Of a stretch of 64,000 bases of DNA, positions 52,640 through 59,899 are shown piece by piece (position 1 is the first letter of the stretch; each line of letters begins with the position of its first letter). Source of the stretch: CAVXXB01 sp963765585 (GTDB taxonomy: Bacteria; Calditrichota; Calditrichia; JAJRVZ01); contig CAVXXB010000002.1 in NCBI GenBank assembly GCA_963765585.1, positions 248,001 to 312,000 of the forward strand, given 5' to 3'. Below the pieces are notes generated by a model that saw only the letters and a list, made by a program, of their open reading frames with translations, ran no database searches and was not told the DNA's origin. A program made the translations under genes and the position numbers.

Positions 52640-53680
52640 TCAGGCTGAGATATATCCAAAGTCTATCCCAAAAATATAATATCTTATACCACCGCCGAAA
52701 GTGATAAATTTTCTATCGCCATAATTTGCATCTTCATAAAAATACCCGGCACGCAGGGCAATTAAATTACCATACCAGTATTCAGCACCAACTGAATGTG
52801 TGATTCTTTTTAAACGTTCGCTAAACGAACCCTCCACCCATGAAGAATAGAATACTGATTTAAAAACATTATCGGAGCCATTTTCATCACGCACCACTAA
52901 TAATTTATTAGCATCATATACGAGGGTTATTTTATTAAACTCATCATCAAGTAATTTATATGCCAGACCAAGTCTCAGATTTGTAGGTAATGGATCTGCC
53001 TGCGCCTCATCGATATAAGTCATTTTTGGTCCAAAGTTTGACAAATTGGCACCTAATCCCAGACGATCACCAAAGAATTCTGCTGCCGGACGCCAGTACA
53101 CTCCGACATCGACGGCAAATGAAGATGACCGACCATCACGATTCTCTGAACCCACCTGAATTTCTTTATCCGTAAGGTTACTCTGGATAAATTTCAGGTT
53201 TACTCCGAGGGACAAATTCTCTTTGAGTTTTGTGGAATATGACGCGGTGATGGCATATTCAAAACTATCGAAAGTGCCGATTCGATTCCCTGTTTCATCA
53301 GTTGCCACATTTTCACCCAAATTCAGGAATGTGATGCTGGCACCAAACATTCCCAAATCTTCAATATAATACCTGGCAGCAAGATAATCATACCAGAGAT
53401 CATCAAAATTGAACTGTGGCAACCATTTGACGTGCATCAGGGAAACTTCACCCTTTGAATCAACTTCCGGATCACTATATTGAAATGACAATAGTGCCGG
53501 ATTCCAGTATATTGCTGTTGCATCCTCACAGAAAGCAACACCTGCCTCACCCATACCACCCGGTCGTGCACCCGGATTAATAAGCAAAAATGGGACAGCC
53601 GCATCGCCCTGTGCGAATAAATTCACTGATGATATAAGCAACATGAATAATATTATCAGATTTTTACCATACATCTTCAT
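52640..53680 (-). CDS. PorV/PorQ-type outer-membrane protein
   Basis: A 346-residue outer-membrane beta-barrel of the PorV/PorQ group (FadL-related; also UPF0164). The signal peptide ends LFAQG. The N-terminal stretch FLLINPGARPGGMGEAGVAF with DATAIYWNPALLSF is the family hallmark. The C-terminus YYIFGIDFGYISA has the alternating aromatic pattern of a barrel end. PorV shuttles T9SS cargo from the translocon to the attachment complex, so its place just before a T9SS-sorted protein is suggestive. The start has a strong AGGAGG site. A sigma70-type promoter (53867-53895) and a leader terminator (53697-53719) lie upstream. Confidence 0.9.
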   Translation of the reverse strand: MKMYGKNLIILFMLLISSVNLFAQGDAAVPFLLINPGARPGGMGEAGVAFCEDATAIYWNPALLSFQYSDPEVDSKGEVSLMHVKWLPQFNFDDLWYDYLAARYYIEDLGMFGASITFLNLGENVATDETGNRIGTFDSFEYAITASYSTKLKENLSLGVNLKFIQSNLTDKEIQVGSENRDGRSSSFAVDVGVYWRPAAEFFGDRLGLGANLSNFGPKMTYIDEAQADPLPTNLRLGLAYKLLDDEFNKITLVYDANKLLVVRDENGSDNVFKSVFYSSWVEGSFSERLKRITHSVGAEYWYGNLIALRAGYFYEDANYGDRKFITFGGGIRYYIFGIDFGYISA

Positions 53681-53696
53681 CTCATCCTCCTGAAGG

Positions 53697-53719
53697 AAAA
53701 AAAAAACCGATTATATCGG
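53697..53719 (-). terminator. Leader terminator before the porV-like gene
   Basis: On the minus strand a hairpin CCGAT-ATA-ATCGG is followed directly by ten T residues, 16 bp before the start codon. An upstream AAACCGATT (53744-53752) can pair instead with AATCGGTTT. Both arrangements use the same 3' arm, as in attenuators. Confidence 0.75.
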
Positions 53720-53866
53720 AAAAGTCAAACTTTCGCGAAAAATCGGTTTATGAAACCAGATATAAAATATGCAAAGGCAGACCAATCCGTCTATTAACTG
53801 ACTATGTAATTAAAACGCCTTAGCAAATTTTATATAGGCTCTTCCTCAAAATTGTTTAGTGTTGAA

Positions 53867-53895
53867 AATATAATGTCATCAACCTATTATGTCAA
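53867..53895 (-). promoter_or_regulatory. Consensus sigma70 promoter for the porV-like operon
   Basis: On the minus strand, TTGACA is separated by exactly 17 bases from TATATT (five of six matches to TATAAT). Transcription would start near 53860, giving a leader of about 180 bases before the porV-like start, which contains the hairpin and T-run described above. Confidence 0.7.
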
Positions 53896-53948
53896 CAAAT
53901 ATTTTACACAATTGAACTTATTTTTTTCCGGTTTAGTTCCCATAAAAA

Positions 53949-54113
53949 TCAGAAAGATTCTGCCTGGTCAATCAACATCACCGGAATATCATCCCTGACC
54001 TGATAAATCAAACGGCATTTATTACATTTCAACTGGTCCTTTTCCGGATCATATTCCAAATCATCTTTGCATTTTGGGCAAACCAGAATATCGAGCAATT
54101 CTTTATCAAGCAT
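53949..54113 (-). CDS. Trm112-like (UPF0434) zinc-ribbon protein
   Basis: A short gene of 54 residues: MLDKELLDILVCPKCKDDLE at the start, then a second Cys-x2-Cys in LKCNKCRLIYQV, and DIPVMLIDQAESF at the end. The two CxxC pairs make a zinc ribbon as in Trm112/YcaR. In bacteria these small proteins are often linked to lipid A or nucleotide-sugar genes; in eukaryotes Trm112 activates methyltransferases. It lies 26 bp after accA and is last in the envelope operon. ATG with a preceding purine-rich stretch (AGGATACAAAA). Confidence 0.9.
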   Translation of the reverse strand: MLDKELLDILVCPKCKDDLEYDPEKDQLKCNKCRLIYQVRDDIPVMLIDQAESF

Positions 54114-54139
54114 TTTTGTATCCTACATAAATAGAAAAT

Positions 54140-55108
54140 TTATTCTACCCAGGCACCCATTTGTGAAAATTTTTGTACCCGGTTTTTTAATAATTCTTCA
54201 ATGGGGATCCTGCCCAGTTCGTTAAGACTATCCAGTATTTCTTTTTTTACAATTTCTGCTGCCTGGTCCGGGTTTCGATGAGCGCCACCATCCGGTTCCG
54301 GGATTATCCTGTCTATCACTTTTAGTGATAACAAATCTTTTGCCGTTACTTTCATGGCTTCTGCAGCAGCCGGGGCCTTGGCTGCATCTCGCCATAATAT
54401 AGCCGCACAACCTTCAGGACTAATCACCGAATACCATGCGTTTTCCATCATAAGTACATGATCGCCAACACCTATTCCTAATGCCCCACCACTGGCACCT
54501 TCCCCGATAACTACAATAATTATCGGAACCGGGTATCTTGCCATTTCAAACAGATTTCTGGCAATAGCCTCTGCCTGACCGCGTTCCTCCGCACCAAGGC
54601 CTGGATAGGCACCGGGCGTATCGACTAGAGAAATAATCGGTTTATTGAACTTTACCGCCATCTGCATCAGTCTGCGTGCTTTGCGATATCCTTCCGGATT
54701 TGGCATACCAAAATTTCGGTACAAATTTGATTTGGTGTCATGTCCTTTTTGGTGTCCAACAATAACACAAGAATAATTTTCTATCATCCCCAGACCTGAG
54801 ATAATTGCTTTATCATCAGAAAATGCCCGGTCGCCGTGTAATTCTTCAAAATATGAACACATGCGTTCTATATAATCCAGAGTGAATGGGCGTTGCGGAT
54901 GGCGTGCCATTTGAACATGCTGCCATCTGCTGAGATCACTATAAATCTCCTGCCGTAATTGCTCTGCTTTTTTTTCAAGACGTTGAATATCATCGCCCAG
55001 ATCAACCCCTGTTGATGACGCATACTCACGCATCTCATTTATCTTTTTTTCAAGATCCAGAACGGGTTTTTCAAATTCCAAAGCAAATCTTATCTTATCT
55101 GTAGGCAT
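54140..55108 (-). CDS. accA: Acetyl-CoA carboxylase carboxyltransferase subunit alpha
   Basis: Alpha subunit of the heteromeric acetyl-CoA carboxylase, transferring the carboxyl group from biotin to acetyl-CoA to make malonyl-CoA for fatty acid synthesis. The 322 residues match the family. Visible are LEFEKPVLDLEKKI, the substrate-binding HPQRPFTLDYIE, the oxyanion-type VDTPGAYPGLGAEERGQAEA and VIGEGASGGALGIGVGDHV. AccD is not in the window. It lies 8 bp after the mannosyltransferase gene and 26 bp before the Trm112-like gene. Confidence 0.97.
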   Translation of the reverse strand: MPTDKIRFALEFEKPVLDLEKKINEMREYASSTGVDLGDDIQRLEKKAEQLRQEIYSDLSRWQHVQMARHPQRPFTLDYIERMCSYFEELHGDRAFSDDKAIISGLGMIENYSCVIVGHQKGHDTKSNLYRNFGMPNPEGYRKARRLMQMAVKFNKPIISLVDTPGAYPGLGAEERGQAEAIARNLFEMARYPVPIIIVVIGEGASGGALGIGVGDHVLMMENAWYSVISPEGCAAILWRDAAKAPAAAEAMKVTAKDLLSLKVIDRIIPEPDGGAHRNPDQAAEIVKKEILDSLNELGRIPIEELLKNRVQKFSQMGAWVE

Positions 55109-55116
55109 ATCTATCC

Positions 55117-55842
55117 CTAATTTATTTTTCCAAAGATACTTCTGAATTTTAAACGCCAGACCATCAACACAGCCTCACGTACAATCTTCTTCGACATCTT
55201 GGATTTACCTATCGCGCGATCAATAAATATAATCGGGATTTCTTTTAAACGGAATCCAAGTACCCAGGCTTTAAAACTCATTTCAATTTGAAATGAATAA
55301 CCGCCTGAGTGTACTTTATCCAAATTTATTGCCCGCAGCACATCACTTTTAAAACATTTATAGCCACTTGTCGAATCACAGAGGGGCATTCTGGTTACAA
55401 AACGTGTATACCTGTTGGCAAAATAACTCAACATCAGCCTTGCCAGTGGCCAGTTTACCACATTGACACCTTTTATGTATCTTGAGCCAATAACCAGGTC
55501 GGCTTCATCCATAGCTGCAAGAAAATTTGGTATCTCTGCAGGATCATGACTATAATCGGCATCCATTTCAAATATATAATCATATCCATTTTCAAGTGCA
55601 TATTTGAATCCAACAACATACGCAGTGCCCAGACCTAGTTTTCCCTCGCGCTCAATTAAATAAATATCATTGAATTTCTTCTTTAATTCCCGAACCTTTT
55701 CTGCGGTACCATCAGGTGAATTATCATCAATGATGAGGATATGGATATCATTCACAATGTTCTTTGTGTCTGTGACTATCTTTGCAATATTCTCAGACTC
55801 ATTATAAGTTGGTATAATTACCAGTGATTTTGCTGTACTCAT
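55117..55842 (-). CDS. Dolichol-phosphate mannosyltransferase-like GT2 enzyme
   Basis: Polyprenol-phosphate sugar transferase (family GT2, DPM1-like soluble form), probably using GDP-mannose. Motifs: VIIPTYNESENIAKIV, LIIDDNSPDGT, the metal-binding EMDADYSHDP, and SRYIKGVNVVNWPLARLMLS. The C-terminus lacks added membrane helices, so it is peripheral. Length 241. It overlaps the RmlD-type gene by 4 bp and precedes accA by 8 bp. The product could be the lipid-linked sugar donor used by the DUF2723 enzyme encoded further upstream in the same run. Confidence 0.9.
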   Translation of the reverse strand: MSTAKSLVIIPTYNESENIAKIVTDTKNIVNDIHILIIDDNSPDGTAEKVRELKKKFNDIYLIEREGKLGLGTAYVVGFKYALENGYDYIFEMDADYSHDPAEIPNFLAAMDEADLVIGSRYIKGVNVVNWPLARLMLSYFANRYTRFVTRMPLCDSTSGYKCFKSDVLRAINLDKVHSGGYSFQIEMSFKAWVLGFRLKEIPIIFIDRAIGKSKMSKKIVREAVLMVWRLKFRSIFGKIN

Positions 55843-56735
55843 AATTCCATCTGTGTTTTAAATTTCTGAATTGAGATATCTAATTTCCCTGGCAACCAAT
55901 CGATTGTGTTGTATAATTTATCCATATTGAATGAAGAATTCATTGGCCTTGGGGCCTTTTGATTCAAATTTTTGGTTGCAATCTTTTTTATCAGTGATTC
56001 ATCCAGGTTAAATACCTGAGCTATCTTGAGCGCAAATTCATAGCGGCTGCAGATCTCGTTGCCACAAATATGAAATAATCCGTATTCTTCTTTTTCGATC
56101 AGAAGATATATACCCTCGGAAAGATCATCAATAAATGTGGGATTTCCAATCTGATCGTCGACAACTTTTATTTCTTTTCCTGATTTTAACTGATCTACGA
56201 CCCAGGTTGCAAAATTTGGGCGCGTATTGACACCGGTTCCATACAAGATCATGGTTCGTACAATAATGTGTTCAAGATCGCTGTTTCGAACAATTTTTTC
56301 AGAAGATGATTTTGTCACCCCATAGTAACCCAGCGGTTTTGTTACATCCGTCTCGCGGTACGAACCTGCAGATCCATCAAACACATAATCTGTAGAAACA
56401 TGGACAAAAAGTGGTTTAAAGGATTTAGCAGCCTCTTCCATTAATTCAATGCTTTTTACGTTCACATTCCAGCATGTTTCGCGATCCGACTCACAACCAT
56501 CCACGTTAGTATAGGCCGCCGCATTAATGATAATATCGGGTTGTTTGCTGCCAAAATATTTGAGGACATCATTGCGGTTCGTGAGATCAAGAACAGAATA
56601 TTCAATCGAATACTCATCCTTACATACAAAGAAAGCACCCAGGTCACAACCAAACACATTATAATCCTTACTAAACCTTGCCACAAGGGATTGACCTAAC
56701 AGACCGTTAACACCGGTTATTAATAAATTTTTCAT
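55839..56735 (-). CDS. dTDP-4-dehydrorhamnose reductase-type SDR (first copy)
   Basis: An RmlD/RfbD-like NAD(P)H-dependent reductase, 298 residues. Motifs: nucleotide loop ITGVNGLLGQSLV, INAAAYTNVDGCESD, the Ser-Thr of VHVSTDYVFDGSAG and the catalytic Tyr/Lys in YYGVTKSSSEKIV, then LYGTGVNTRPNF. It is a deep relative of the second copy (62584-63456), with the same motif order but clearly different sequence. It lies 210 bp after purE and overlaps the GT2 gene by four bases. dTDP-L-rhamnose synthesis is likely, but rmlA-C are not in the window. Confidence 0.88.
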   Translation of the reverse strand: MKNLLITGVNGLLGQSLVARFSKDYNVFGCDLGAFFVCKDEYSIEYSVLDLTNRNDVLKYFGSKQPDIIINAAAYTNVDGCESDRETCWNVNVKSIELMEEAAKSFKPLFVHVSTDYVFDGSAGSYRETDVTKPLGYYGVTKSSSEKIVRNSDLEHIIVRTMILYGTGVNTRPNFATWVVDQLKSGKEIKVVDDQIGNPTFIDDLSEGIYLLIEKEEYGLFHICGNEICSRYEFALKIAQVFNLDESLIKKIATKNLNQKAPRPMNSSFNMDKLYNTIDWLPGKLDISIQKFKTQMEL

Positions 56736-56945
56736 TTTAAGATGTTAATTTAATTGCGCATTTTAGCAGCATATTAACTTAAATATCCGCTGAATTTACA
56801 TAAAAAGTAATCGTTTTTTTGATTTTAGCCGAGCCTTTTAAGTTAATTAATTTTTTTAACTAAAAGCAATATTTTGAATAATTTGTTCAGAATCACTGTT
56901 TGACGCGCGAACGTTTGAAAAGTTCACCACATTGGTTGGATTTGC

Positions 56946-57404
56946 TTATAAACGTGCACCAGACTTGCGGAAATCATCCAATTTTGCAATCAGATCCGGA
57001 TCAGACAATGATAATAGTTCTGCTACAAATACACATGCATTGCGCAAACCAGCGGAACCAACGGCAAAGGTAGCAACCGGAATTCCGGCTGGCATTTGAA
57101 CTGTGGACAGCAGTGCATCCATTCCATCAAGTATTCCACCTGGCAGTGGAACGCCCAGAACCGGCAATGTTGTATGTGCCGCAACCACCCCTGCCAGATG
57201 AGCAGCCATTCCTGCTCCGGCAATAATGGCAGCATAGCCATTCTGACGTGCTTCACTGGCAAAGCGCGATACCTCCTCCGGCGTACGATGCGCAGAAAGG
57301 ATGTGCAATTCCGCCTCGATATTGAAATATTCAATATATTTTTTTGAATCATCCCAATACTTTACATCCGACTTACTTCCCAATAATACAGCCACTTTAT
57401 TCAT
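56946..57404 (-). CDS. purE: N5-carboxyaminoimidazole ribonucleotide mutase
   Basis: Purine-biosynthesis enzyme turning N5-CAIR into CAIR (class I PurE). The 152 residues include VAVLLGSKSDVKYWD, ILSAHRTPEEVSRF, AIIAGAGMAAHLAGVVAAHT, GVPLPGGILDGMDALLSTVQ and the end segment VATFAVGSAGLRNACVF. No purK lies beside it. It sits between a small membrane-anchored hypothetical gene (2 bp upstream) and an RmlD gene, an unusual context that may reflect simple co-transcription. Confidence 0.97.
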   Translation of the reverse strand: MNKVAVLLGSKSDVKYWDDSKKYIEYFNIEAELHILSAHRTPEEVSRFASEARQNGYAAIIAGAGMAAHLAGVVAAHTTLPVLGVPLPGGILDGMDALLSTVQMPAGIPVATFAVGSAGLRNACVFVAELLSLSDPDLIAKLDDFRKSGARL

Positions 57405-57406
57405 TT

Positions 57407-57901
57407 TTATTTCCCCGATGTTAAAATTTTAAGATTTTGTGCAGGTTTCGTGTTAAATATCTCTTCGATAATAAAATAAATTATATCCGTAATGATTTTT
57501 GAATTGAGCGGAGCAGAGGTCAGATTTATTTCATCTCTGGTAAGGTAAGTTTCCGCTCCCAGTTTAGACAAGTTTTCTATCTCTGCTCGATTGCGGTTAC
57601 GTGCCCTGTCCTTTATTTCAATTTTGTCATTAATTAAAGAATATGTTATCTCCAACTTACTTTCTTTATCCGCTCTCGAACTTAGTACGATCCACTGCAA
57701 ACGTCCAGTTTTTAATTCCGAAACGAGTGAACGCATACGGCTCTGTAACAGAGCACGATCATCCTCATATAACTTTTTACGAATCAGGCCAAGTTTTTGT
57801 CTTTGCTTTTTTTTCTCTATTAATTGTTTAAGGAAATAATACAGGATTAATATACCCGATGCAGCAGAGATAAGTACGATTGTTAAGAAAAAACTATGCA
57901 T
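57407..57901 (-). CDS. Membrane-anchored hypothetical protein
   Basis: A 164-residue protein with one N-terminal transmembrane helix (about residues 5-27, IVLISAASGILILYYFLKQL), then a Lys/Arg-rich coiled-coil-like stretch (EKKKQRQKLGLIRKKLYE) and a soluble mixed domain with many charged residues ending near ILTSGK. I recognise no family. It is 2 bp before purE and 19 bp after the DUF4837 gene on the same strand, so it belongs to the same transcript. The layout suggests a small inner-membrane protein with a cytoplasmic domain. Confidence 0.7.
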   Translation of the reverse strand: MHSFFLTIVLISAASGILILYYFLKQLIEKKKQRQKLGLIRKKLYEDDRALLQSRMRSLVSELKTGRLQWIVLSSRADKESKLEITYSLINDKIEIKDRARNRNRAEIENLSKLGAETYLTRDEINLTSAPLNSKIITDIIYFIIEEIFNTKPAQNLKILTSGK

Positions 57902-57920
57902 AACATACGAGTAGAACTGT

Positions 57921-58937
57921 TCATTTTATAGTGAAAGTTCGTGCCATTACATCCAATTGATCAAGAAATGGTTTTTTTCTCTCACCCGGTGCGGTGACCA
58001 GCATATCTATTATATAAATTTGTCCAGAAGCCTCATCGAAAATTGTGTACGATTTAAACGGTCCGCCAATATAGTGAGTATCATTTTGCCATATCCCACG
58101 TAATGTCAATGCCGGATACTGCTTAAAATTTTCAAATTTTGCATATGTGTCTTTTTTAGAAACGCGATCACCCTCAAAATATATTTTCCCTAGACTATCG
58201 CGGATACTTGTTATGTACTCTTCATTAAGTGCAGATGAGTCTCCATCGAAGCGGTAGATATAGATATTGCGATCCGGTTTAAAACGGCGGAACCAGACAA
58301 AGTTCCCCGATTCTGTTTCTTTAGCAATATAATAATCATGTTGAATCCTGATTTTCCAGCCAAGATTATCCCAAAAATATTCCTCTAAAGCAACCTGCTC
58401 ACCTTTCAAAAAAATAATACTATCAAGCCGTTTAAAATGATATTCATCCATCTGTTTAAAAATGTCGTCTCGATATGTAATTAAATTTCCTTTTAAGTTA
58501 CTTTCATCTTTTCCGATCAGGAAAATACACATTTGATTTTTTGCAAACAGGTCTTCACGAAAAATATAAAAAATGCTGCCATTGGCGATGGCTTCCTTCA
58601 CCTCTTCAGACAGGAGCTGTGATACATATTTGGAGGTTTCATCATCACCATTCAGCAGGGCCAGAAACAATAAATTTCTGCGTTTGGTATAGTTATTCAG
58701 GGAGCTTAATCGACGAAAATCCACATAAAAACTTTTTTCAGAATGGGGAGTGTACAAATAATTATCAAAGACCTGTTCTAATTCAGTTTTAACATTAACA
58801 AAAAGGCCGGTATCGGCGAACACAAAAATATTCTCAAAATCACCATAACTGTCGGATTCATATTTGCAAGATGAAAACAATAACAGGTATATGAGAAAAC
58901 CGAAAATCAGATTATAAATTGTTTTCCACATTTTCAA
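57921..58937 (-). CDS. DUF4837 family lipoprotein
   Basis: A 338-residue lipoprotein (signal peptide with lipobox LLFSSC at about residue 24). The body resembles DUF4837 of Bacteroidota (PF16125), with segments such as FVFADTGLFVNVKTELEQVF, YTPHSEKSFYVDF, and the C-terminal YIGGPFKSYTIFDEASGQIY with GERKKPFLDQLDVMART. Function of the family is unknown. The start overlaps the end of the UPF0104 gene by 26 bp; the next gene follows after 19 bp, so it belongs to the envelope operon. Confidence 0.85.
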   Translation of the reverse strand: MKMWKTIYNLIFGFLIYLLLFSSCKYESDSYGDFENIFVFADTGLFVNVKTELEQVFDNYLYTPHSEKSFYVDFRRLSSLNNYTKRRNLLFLALLNGDDETSKYVSQLLSEEVKEAIANGSIFYIFREDLFAKNQMCIFLIGKDESNLKGNLITYRDDIFKQMDEYHFKRLDSIIFLKGEQVALEEYFWDNLGWKIRIQHDYYIAKETESGNFVWFRRFKPDRNIYIYRFDGDSSALNEEYITSIRDSLGKIYFEGDRVSKKDTYAKFENFKQYPALTLRGIWQNDTHYIGGPFKSYTIFDEASGQIYIIDMLVTAPGERKKPFLDQLDVMARTFTIK

Positions 58938-59895
58938 TGTCCTCTTTTTTGGGTATATTTTTCTGCATCATAAACAGAATACCACCGGCAATTGAGACAA
59001 TCATTGGTATGAGAATCGTGGTAAAGGATAGTGAGACTGCTGCAGCTTTACCTACCCCAATTTTTCCCAGTAGAAAAACAAACCCACCTTCTCTGACTCC
59101 CAGACCATTGATCGAGGGTAACATCGTCAGAAGGAATGTAATGGGTACGACGAAGAACAGATACAACAGAGACACCTGAATATTAAGCGCCATCGCAAGA
59201 AAATATGTCATTGTAATCATCAGAGATTGAGAGACCAGAGATATCAATAGAATTTTGAGATAAATTGATTTTTTATCCTGATAAAACCGCAATGCTTCCA
59301 GGAACTTATGGACCCGCTCTCCCAATCTGAATTTTTGAATTTTTTCAATTCTGGATGATATTCTATTAAAAAAACTGTCTTTAAAAATAAGGAAAAAGAA
59401 TAATATTATTCCAAGAAGTATACAAACGGCCAATAGCAATAATAAATTTGTCTTTATGCCTGTGGACAAAAACAGTAGTGAAAAAATCGCGAGGATCAGG
59501 GTAGCAGTAATACCCATTAGCCGTTCAGTCAATACGGAGGCAAATCCGATTGTACGTTCACCACTTTTTCTTACAAGGTTATATATGCGTAACACATCGC
59601 CACCGATCCCGGTTGGCAAAAAATTATTAAAAAACATACCTATCAGATAGTACTGAAATAGAATATGAGTTGGTATTTTCAACCCATAACCACTAACAAG
59701 CACCTGCCAGCGAATAGATAATAAAATATATGCAGTGATAAATAAAACGACCGCACCAATCAGATATAACATTCCATCACCGGTCCAGATCCCGTTAAGG
59801 ATATCAAGAATCTTGCCCGGCTCAGCAAGATATATCAAATAGGCGAGCAAACTTACTGATATTATTGCTCTTATTACGGTTTTTAAAACTTGCAT
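58912..59895 (-). CDS. Flippase-like (UPF0104/lysylphosphatidylglycerol synthase TM-type) membrane protein
   Basis: A 327-residue integral membrane protein with about eight hydrophobic helices. Family marks: FNNFLPTGIGGDVLRIYNLV, a typical central motif of the UPF0104/LPG synthase TM region, and the later LLTMLPSINGLGVREGGFVF. The catalytic C-terminal domain of MprF-type synthases is absent, so it is probably a lipid or polyprenyl-sugar transporter or accessory. It lies 4 bp after the DUF2723 gene and overlaps the DUF4837 gene by 26 bp. Confidence 0.88.
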   Translation of the reverse strand: MQVLKTVIRAIISVSLLAYLIYLAEPGKILDILNGIWTGDGMLYLIGAVVLFITAYILLSIRWQVLVSGYGLKIPTHILFQYYLIGMFFNNFLPTGIGGDVLRIYNLVRKSGERTIGFASVLTERLMGITATLILAIFSLLFLSTGIKTNLLLLLAVCILLGIILFFFLIFKDSFFNRISSRIEKIQKFRLGERVHKFLEALRFYQDKKSIYLKILLISLVSQSLMITMTYFLAMALNIQVSLLYLFFVVPITFLLTMLPSINGLGVREGGFVFLLGKIGVGKAAAVSLSFTTILIPMIVSIAGGILFMMQKNIPKKEDIENVENNL

Positions 59896-59899
59896 TCGA

